Assembly: GCA_024449915.1 (NCBI GenBank)
Contig: JAMZAV010000765.1
Location: 1 to 64,000, forward strand
Length of the DNA: 64,000 bases
Direction: 5' to 3'
Origin: Sweltsa coloradensis
Taxonomy: Eukaryota > Arthropoda > Insecta > Plecoptera > Chloroperlidae
Shown here: piece after piece, positions 56,156 to 64,000 of the stretch
Layout of the letters: every line of letters begins with the position of its first letter
Position numbering within the stretch: the stretch's first letter is position 1
Program-made: the position numbers and the translations under genes
Notes under the pieces: generated by a model
The model's input: only the letters and a program-made list of their open reading frames with translations
Told to the model about the DNA's origin: nothing
Databases searched by the model: none

Positions 56156-58375
56156 ATGTAAACTGTTTATCAAACCACAACAGTACTATTTAAACTCCAT
56201 TATCAAACTATCATTAATTAGATTGTTTATAATATGCACACGAGAGGATCCTTCATTTGACGAAATTGAATGCGGTGATTATGGCGCGGCGGAGCTCCAA
56301 TTCCAGGAACATCCACTTGTTTCCTGTCTAGCAATAACGCTAAAAATAAATGAACGAAAACAACAGTACTTTGAAACTATTGTACTCGAATCTATGAATT
56401 ATTTCATTTTGGCTGGATTGGACTGCATATTGTTCTTTGCATATTCCAAAATAATAAACTTAAATTACTTTGCTGGAAACGTATATTAAGCTGTCAACAG
56501 AAGTATTATTCCCGTGAACAAAAAGAATACGAACAAATACGATTGCAATATATTTTCGTTGATTATATTATATATTTCAGTGAAAGGATGTTTTCGAATG
56601 AGACTCACCTATTTTCCCTAGCATAAAGCTTTAGTTTAATCAAGGCATACACAAATGGCAAATAGGTCTGGCTCATTCAAAAACCTTTTTGCGAAACAAG
56701 ATCGCGAGAAAACAACACGTAATGACACAATGTAAATAATATTGTTCATTAAACTTAGGATTATATTTTAATGTAACGACGATCATAAAATGTTCAATGG
56801 AATATTTTATTCCCGGTGATAATGGATGCAGGTAGTCGCGTGGGAAGATGGGGGCGGTGATGTGTACTACCCCATACCCCTTTCCTCTGTCACCCCAATA
56901 CATCACAACGGCACAACACACTGAAAAACTAATTACAGTCAATGTATAGAGTGTATGTATGGAAGAAACAAAGCTCATAATACACATGCCAATTATGCTA
57001 ATTACACTTATCAGGGCGCATATGCCCTGTTCATGAAAAATAATTCCTCCTTCCCCCAATCACTTCCTTACTCCCCGACGACGATGACAACGACACAAAG
57101 AACGATGACAAAGACGATGACGACCGCGACGACGTGAGAAACCCCCCTTCCTCCCCCCACCCCCTCTAGGCTAGAGTGGTGCAATATGATCTGACCATAG
57201 AGTTTAGATACCCGACTGTTGACGCGCCCTTAATCCAAATAAACTACAAAGCATGACCACGTATGAAGTGTCACGTAATGATAAATAAACACGGTCCGTA
57301 CATAACAGACACGTAGCATGCACTTAGAGAACAAGTAGCTCTCAAGCATCAAAACAAAACCTGCATGCACGTATTTCAAAACGCCTGAGGCAAGCTATGA
57401 GATAAGATTTTCTAAGATGGTCCTTCGGAACCGTCTACAGACGAGAGCTTTCAGCTTTGGGTTTGGGTTGATTGATAAATCTTTGACAATGACTTAATAA
57501 ATATTGTATTTGTATTTGATTTTTAGGAAGAATATCTTTAGTATGATGCCATTACGAAATCAATGATTATGAGTAAATCACTGTGACTAAAACACATTGT
57601 GTAAACATGGTTCCGAGAAATGTTTTTTAACTGCTATTTTACATCATTCTATCACACGTTTTATTTCCATGCGTTCCGTTTAGCGGGAATACTCCCCCCC
57701 CCCAACCCCCCCAACAGAGCATGACGTATCAGTATCGCAAATGAACGGTCGGTTCTCAGTATTTTTGCAATCATGAAAACCCTAAGTCCCAACCCCTCGC
57801 GGCAAGCCGTGAATAAACCATGTCCTTCGAAAGACGAGTGGCTTTCGTTTTCTCAACCCAATGCGCGGTTGCAATTAATTACTTGGCATTTAGCAACGTC
57901 GGAGTAGGAGACCACGATCGTCTATGAGGAATTCCAGCCCATTGTAAGAAGGTATTTTTGTCATTCGTCACAGCTCACAGCCAAATGAATATTTTACTTA
58001 ATATTATACAATTACTTCAAACTGAGAGCCCCACCCGTTTGGTCAGAATCGGCCCAAATATCACGAAAATATTGTAATAAAAACCGGGGGAAAAATCGTA
58101 AAAGTACGATTTCTATTATAATGGTTGGCTATATATAATGGTTGAATTTGCAGATGTTTAACAACGGCCCTGTGGTTAATGTGAATCATTGCTAGTCAAC
58201 GATTTCATTTACTGACAATGCAAATTGTTTGTGTTGTTTATGGTATTAATGCCTTAATTATTTACAAAATTGTTGTATGCATTTTAATTAACCATCAGTG
58301 TTTTATAACGTTATATTACATTTAATAACACTTTATCGTCACCGTCATTGTTATCAAACATTTAACACAACTCTG
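56156..58375. other. No recognised genes or elements
   Basis: AT-rich sequence; short C-runs near 57690 and a GACGACGATGAC stretch near 57075-57135. A frame of 88 codons at 56223 has no recognisable similarity. Confidence 0.45.
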
Positions 58376-58485
58376 CCACTCACTCACTCACTCACTCACT
58401 TACTTGCTCACGCAGTCACTCACTCACTCACTCACTCACTCACTCACTCACTCACTCACTCAATCACTCACTCAATCACTCACTA
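58376..58485. repeat. (ACTC)n microsatellite
   Basis: Tandem CACT/ACTC units over about 110 bases with a few interruptions (TACTTGCT, CAATCACT). Confidence 0.95.
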
Positions 58486-58503
58486 TTTTGACATAGATTA
58501 TTA

Positions 58504-59033
58504 TAGGTGGAACCAGATAAGCTGGCGGCCGTCAAGGTCAAGCGAGAGCATGGACGCCAACGTTGACAATTTACACACAACTGGCATTAGGTAGGGCCTA
58601 CCGTATTTGGTCATGTTATCGTGATATGTTATCACATAAATCAACATTTTATAAGCTGTGAAACAAAGTAGTTCGTCCCACAGAGTCAGTATTTTAGCGA
58701 AATAATGATTTTAAGTAATCACGATTACGAAAGTGTTTTTTTGCCTGTGGTATTGGTGTGGCCAAAGTTCCAGCTGTTATAAATGCCAACCTCGCCAGAT
58801 GTGATGTCAATGTTTAGGAGCATCAAAATGTCTTAATTTTAATCGTACACTTCATAAATACTTTATTTTAGGGATATATTGGGCAAGGCTTGGCTTTAAA
58901 ATAGTCGTGTTTTTCTCCGAAAGCAGTTTTAGAGACCGTTATTTTATTTACGTTTTGCTGATCCTGTGGCCATAGTGCGTGAACGACAGTGCTACGATCC
59001 CTCGGCGACCGCCACCTTATCTGGTTCCACCTA
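58504..59033. mobile_element. TA-flanked DNA element (Tc1/mariner-like ends)
   Basis: TAGGTGGAACCAGATAAG and TGGCGG at the left are mirrored by CCGCCACCTTATCTGGTTCC and ACCTA at the right, with TA on both sides. 530 bases, no transposase. Confidence 0.75.
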
Positions 59034-60242
59034 TAGATAATCTTATCACCAAAGCTAAAAACTACATGTGTTAAATTTACATGTGTTTACATAGCTTAAT
59101 TTCTGGTGTTTTTTGTGATTCAAAAACGAGGGTATGTTAGTTTTTCTTCAATAATCCAAATAATTCGATGAAAGTTACAAAACAACAAAAATGCGAGTTT
59201 TTAAGTTTCTTATGTAGCCAATTAACATTATTTTGACGGGCCATCTCTGTGGAATGTCAATTAGTCATTCACTCCTGTCGAGTAGCCGAGCCGCATGGTG
59301 GGGGAAGAGCGCGGCGGAGAAGTTTACCTGCCTCGGCGCAACCTTCCCTTGACACCGACTTTTTTAGGTCTCATCGGCAAAATCTATACGATCTTTATGC
59401 CACGTGACCTTGGAGGATGTTTGTAAAAGTAGGTAATAATTTTGGTGCTAAAACATAAATTCAATAAATTTGTCGTTCAAATAATTGTCTAACCAGCACA
59501 CATTAAACACGGTTTTCCTAAATTTTCATATTATTATTCCACGGAACTAATTAAAGATCGGAATGCGGACGGGACGCAGAACAGTTTTCTGTTGTTAAGA
59601 GATGGCTACTTGCGATATTTATCTCCGTCAAGTCTCAAGTCTCGCCCTTCAAGAACTCGAAATTCACAAAACGATGTTTGATTAATTCCTGGAATTGTTT
59701 ACTTGGAATCTCTGCATTCTATCTGGGAAGCCCTTTTATAAAACTCTTGTAGAAGTAATTAGACTAGGGCTTTAGAAACCCAAAGACTAGGGAGCGGAGC
59801 GACTAAGGATTACCATTAAAGAAATATGGCACTTTAGTGATTCTATTTCTGTTCATGTGTGTGTGTCTGTACATCGAATATCAGCTGAATAGCAGAACAG
59901 ATTGCGCTGAAATTTTAAACAGACATCCGGTACGAGTTTATTGAGAACTTCTAACAAAATCAGCCAGATCCATTGCGATTTAAGGCTATTCGACCGCGTT
60001 TTTTTATTTCCCCAAATATGCTACCAAGTCAAAAAAATATAGTGAATGGCTTTGAAACCTGGCTCTATTAGAAAATCAAAACTATTTTGTTCAAATTTTT
60101 ATGATTTGACACACGGCAAATTTCTCCTGGCCTTATTGCATACCTCCACAGTTTGCACCTCCATCTTTGCCTGCATTGTGCAGCCAAACTTGCATACTAT
60201 TTATTATGCGTTATGGAATTGGCTATAAATTTAACATCGGCG

Positions 60243-61031
60243 CATCGTTTCCCGGACTGAGGGTCGCGAGCTAGTTATTGGTGGATCGCGGAAAGTTTTG
60301 AAAATCCGAAAATATTGGCAGGATTTGAAACAATTAAACCATGAAAGGTATAAACATGGTAGTTCTGACTAATGCTATGTATGGGATGGTATTGCATCAC
60401 TGCAACCACATATGAATGCTGAAACATTCACATGAAGGTGGAGACTGGTGTAAGTATCAGAAACTATGTCAGATGACTTTAAAAACGTTTTTAGTTTGGC
60501 TTATAGTCCGTTCGAAACTGTTTGGACCTGTCTGAATATGACTCAACATTACAAACAAAGTTAAAAACAAATTTCAACCGCAAAAATGACATTGTTCTGG
60601 ATGTCTGTTCAACAAACGTGTCCAACTATTTCCGCATAAGCTTGAAAAGTGTTGCTACTTTTCACATCTTCGTACAATTATTGTGAAGTTGAATTTTCGA
60701 CTATGGAACAAATTAAAACTAAATAAAAGGAAACAAAAGCTACAAATTAACGCACTTTTGCCTGAAAATCGCACGCATCGCCTTCATCAACACAACCCAA
60801 AAACTCGCACACCATTCCTACACTCTCCAATATGATAAATAGATAAGTTGTGTAACTAAAATTATATGAAATTAGAATAATACATGTCAGTTGATAAAAA
60901 AAGTCATTACTTTAAAATACCCCCCCCCCCCCCCCCCCCCATATAGGCCTATAATTGTAGCTTTGTGGGTCGTGAACGTTTTGTCATTCTAAAAAATGGG
61001 TCGCGGTTCTAAAAAGTTTGGGAAGCACTGC
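60243..61031. mobile_element. Probable hAT-like element
   Basis: The left CATCGTTTCCCGGACTGAGG GTCGCG and right CGCGG.TCTAAAAAGTTTGGGAAGCACTG are imperfect mirrors of the common hAT end CAGTG.TTCCCAAACTTTTT. It abuts fragments of the 55667/61402 repeat on both sides. A 21-C run lies inside. Confidence 0.5.
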
Positions 61032-61429
61032 ATTAGAGGAATCTTAAAAAAATTAAGGCATACGGTTATGCGTTTCCTAACAAGTTACAACGACGAGCAA
61101 CAATGTGTGAAATTCTTGGAATAACTATATAAGTGATTCTCCTGGTATGTAGAGCTTGCAGACAAACTTACACACAGGCGCGACTCCACCGTTTAAATCT
61201 TTGCCTGAACTCCAAGCTTACATACGATTTATTATGCGTTATGGAATTGTCTGTAAATTTAAGATCAGAGCATATTTTGTTGTAGATATTTCACCTTTAT
61301 TTATTTATCGTCTATCCCATTTAGAAGCGGCATAGTAGATATACAATTTGTTTTGGGCATGTATCTATTTTATTTGTTGCTAAAGTAAACCACTTCCGCG
61401 CGCTAAAAAACATGTTTATTACTTGAAAA

Positions 61430-62020
61430 TAGGGATGACTTCGGGTCGAAAAATCCGGAACCGTATCCATCCTTGCCGGATTCGGTTCGGAACCAGTTCC
61501 TACACATATTTCTCATTCTTAATTTTCGTAAATTTGAATCTGCGCGGGCTAATTTCGATTGAAAACATGGGCGGGGCGATAATCGATTCGAATTTTGATA
61601 GGGGGCGGAGCCGTGTCCCAGACATTGTAGGAACTGCTTAGTGAGAACAGTTGAACAAACAATGGCCTACAAGATTGTTTGCTTTCGTTTTCGTTCATAA
61701 AGTTTAGATTATGTGATCAAAACGTGAAAAATAGAATTAGTATATGATTAAAATGTTATTAACAAGTTCTGCAATGTTATTATAACACAACACATGGGCC
61801 TAGGCTAAGCCTAGGTCAAAATTGTGACGCAACATTCATAAGGCCTAGGCGTAGGCCTAAGAATTTAGCAACCACGGGTGTTTCTGGCTCATTTATTCTC
61901 GTCTGTGCCTAGGCCCTTGGCAACTTTTAGGTTAAAAATAGAACCGGTTCCGAAAAAGGGGAACCGGATCGTAATGGAACCGGTTCCGAACCGGTTTCCG
62001 GGTACCCGAAGTCATCCCTA
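61430..62020. mobile_element. hAT-type non-autonomous element with GGAACCGGTTCC motifs
   Basis: TAGGGATGACTTCGGGT and its reverse complement form the ends; perfect 8-bp duplication CTTGAAAA (61422-61429 and 62021-62028). GGAACCGGTTCC, GGAACCGTATCC and GAACCGG words mark both ends. Confidence 0.93.
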
Positions 62021-62692
62021 CTTGAAAACAAAACAGATGAATTGAATGAGCGTAATAAAGACTTCAAATTTAACAACCATATTTAATTATTAAAAAAGTC
62101 GGAAGCGTTTTTTGTTAGTATGTTTTATTGTCAGTCGCCCATCTAATCGTATGGCGTTAGATAGTAATAAAATATATTTATTAAACGATCGTTACTATGC
62201 TTTTTGCAAACGAGATTTAGAAATAACTTAATAAGTTATTTGTTTATTTTTGATAGTGTTTTTTTAAATAACTGTATTAAATACTATTCATCTACAGTAT
62301 TGTAATGATTTCCATTGTGACAGTTTCGCAAGCCTGCTTGGTAATATCTGCAACGAATCAACGAAATTTAATTGCCCAAAATATGTATAGGTATTTTAAA
62401 TAGGCGCCCAATAATTTTCGAGTTTCAGTTAGTTCGTGGAGTTGATACACTTCCGGCTGGGCGCGATGCGACGTTGGGGCAACCTCTATGGTTTCATTTA
62501 CGAACTTCATGCGTAGCCACGAGCTAGCGAAACTCTAGTGGCACTCGCAGCGCTCGTAGATTTCCGTAAATGAACTTGATGAGTGGGAGAGAAATTTTTG
62601 GTACAATATTTAACATGGGCGTGACGTCTCTAGCTAAGGATGGTTATATACTCAAAGCTACTAGGGTGTAGTCTACTAGGGTGTATTTTTAC
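62021..62692. other. No recognised genes
   Basis: GAATTGAATGAGCGTAATAA AGACTTCAAATTTAAC near 62041 resembles a decayed Helentron-like 5' end. Otherwise nothing is identifiable. Confidence 0.35.
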
Positions 62693-63101
62693 TAGGGATG
62701 CCCAACGATATGAAAATCCATTATTGATATTGAAAAAAAATGGCCAAACGATATCGATATATATCGATATTTTCCCTCCAATTTTTAAATATAGTTTCCA
62801 TGACAGTTTCCACAACATGTGCGTCTTCCCATCGCCACGCCCACTGAATGACGCCAGTTCGAGCCGTGCCGTGCTTAGCCGCACCGGGCCGCAACCGTGC
62901 CGTGCCGAGTGCACTCTCAGCAGACGACGCGATGTCGACTGGATACTGCAGAATTACTCAATGCCGAAACCAAATTTTTTCATTTTTTACGCGTTTTTAA
63001 CGCAATTTTGGTACTTTTAAATATCCCGATATAGAAAACAAATATCGATATCGAAATTAATTGTGTGTATCGATATATATCGATATCGATGGGCAACCTT
63101 A
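62693..63101. mobile_element. hAT-type non-autonomous element with GATATCGATAT motifs
   Basis: TAGGGATGCCCAACGATAT and ATATCGATGGGCAACCTTA ends; perfect 8-bp duplication ATTTTTAC (62685-62692 and 63102-63109). GATATCGATAT words fill both ends. Full-length relative of 53105-53405. Confidence 0.92.
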
Positions 63102-63128
63102 ATTTTTACTAGTATTACAAGGCTGCTT

Positions 63129-63402
63129 TGCAAATGAATGTGTAATTTAATAATTTTAGAAAGTCATTTTTTCGATTGTTGTTTTTAATTGTTTCCATAT
63201 TTAGTTAGGCCGTCCGAACTGTTCTGTATAGAAACAACCAAATTTTCTTACACCATATTGACATGATTGTGTAGGAAAAATAGGTTGTTACTACATAGAA
63301 CAGTCGGGACGGCCAAACTAAATATGGAAACAATTAAAAACAAAAATCAAAAAAAATGACTTAGGCCTATGTTGTTTTCTAAAATTACACATTCAAATGC
63401 GT
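63129..63402. repeat. Foldback element
   Basis: Arms of about 100 bases: AAATGAATGTGTAATTT, TTTTAATTGTTTCCATATTT and GGCCGTCC.GACTGTTCT on the left mirror the right arm. Two short insertions (one with TAGGCC) interrupt the right arm. Confidence 0.85.
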
Positions 63403-63682
63403 TTTCCAATCGCGTTGATGGATGAGCTCTTTTGGTTAACTATTTCTATCCTTTTATTTCAGTCATGTTTTGTTCCATGTAGGCCTTTGCCTTCAACCAA
63501 GCGAGGGCAATTGACAGCGAGTCAGTGAGAGACCGAGAACCGACATGCACCTAGTCGTGCCAGCTGCGGAAAGGTGCGGAGCCACGACGTCATATTGCTT
63601 TTTCGATGCCCTGCAAGTACAATTTTTATAAGAAATAGTTCTTCGATTGTACCAAAAAAATGTGGTAGGTCTAAGTTCAGAG

Positions 63683-64000
63683 TAGGGATGGAACGGTTAA
63701 ACGTTAAAACGTTTAGTGGCCGGGTAGAGGCTAGTAAATTCGTCTCAGGGAATAACGGGTGTCAATTGTGCGATATACCCTACATTGTTCCTTACGACGC
63801 GCACTTGCCACTAGTGACAAGAGTGACACTTGACAAGCCGCCGGTTGATCGTCTGGCACCGGCAAAGTGCAGGTAAACTGTGGGTAAAGTGCCGTTGCCG
63901 CCATTACAGGTTCCGGGGAAATAGACCGCCGGAATAACGATGCGTAAAATTATTGATTTGCGCGGTCCAAAAAAAATGCATTTAACTAAATTAGTTAGTC
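63683..64000. mobile_element. hAT-like element left end, cut by the window edge
   Basis: TAGGGATGGAACGGTTAAAC followed by GTTAAAACGTTTAG, the TAGGGATG start plus a self-complementary AACGTT word as in the other families here. The right end lies outside. Confidence 0.5.

Larger units (their letters stand above)
55667..61402. repeat. Inverted repeat pair 5 kb apart
   Basis: 55667-56155 and 61031-61402 are reverse complements over several hundred bases: GGAAGTAGTTTAC, GCAACAAATAAAATA, ACTATGCCGCTTCTAA, GGGATAGACGATAAATAAAT, CCATAACGCATAATAAAT and CTCGTCGTTGTAA all recur. A third fragment in the right-arm orientation lies at about 60140-60245. This could be a large element with long inverted ends or two separate insertions. 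Confidence 0.75.

Noticed and set aside
56223..56489. 88-residue frame as a small gene
   Set aside because: No similarity, no splice or poly(A) context, and it adjoins the 55667 repeat arm.
59300..59400. Exon on - ending CGCCGAGGCAG before GTAAAC
   Set aside because: A good donor and a short ATG frame exist, but the peptide matches neither GHITM nor anything else recognised, and there is no acceptor-linked continuation.

Overview
The window is a stretch of nuclear DNA from an invertebrate animal. It is AT-rich, intron-rich and full of transposons. Dense GGCCTA/TAGGCC low-complexity sequence and many small transposon families resemble non-vertebrate deuterostome genomes such as echinoderms or hemichordates, but that placement is an impression rather than a measurement. 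There are no operons, and almost all short open frames lie in repeats.

Two conserved protein genes are recognisable, arranged tail to tail. TBC1D25 (OATL1), a Rab GTPase-activating protein of autophagosome maturation, runs on the + strand in eight coding exons from 332 to 34085. Every junction keeps frame and the joined product is 1075 residues. GHITM (TMBIM5/MICS1), a mitochondrial inner-membrane protein of the Bax-inhibitor-1 family, is on the - strand. Its last four coding exons lie at 50406-50231, 46974-46853, 43907-43736 and 35635-35548 and give the C-terminal 185 residues. The 5' exons were not found. The two stop codons are about 1.46 kb apart, and the best poly(A) signals imply overlapping 3' ends.

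Nearly everything else is mobile DNA in the introns. (1) A Helentron-like family (HINE type) has 13-bp asymmetric inverted repeats, a 3' hairpin and a CTAG end, and always inserts at T^T. There are eight close copies between 2.9 and 27.6 kb on the + strand, one divergent + copy at 29 kb and one 5'-end copy on the - strand at 51.4-52.0 kb. (2) Many hAT-type non-autonomous elements, most starting TAGGGATG or similar, show 8-bp target duplications. Each family carries its own short self-complementary motif repeated just inside its ends. (3) There are two Harbinger-type MITEs with TWA duplications. (4) There are long-inverted-repeat foldback elements, some with tRNA-like arms. (5) Two DNA elements have end motifs repeated through the body, direct on the left and inverted on the right. 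(6) LINE fragments are present, including a reverse-transcriptase pseudogene at 52.1-54.6 kb split by two later insertions. (7) One hAT transposase C-terminus survives as a pseudogene at 17.8 kb.

Layout: 0.3-34.1 kb TBC1D25 with introns; 34.1-35.5 kb convergent 3' region; 35.5-50.4 kb GHITM 3' part with introns; 50.4-64 kb repeat-rich DNA, which is either upstream GHITM intron or 5' flank.
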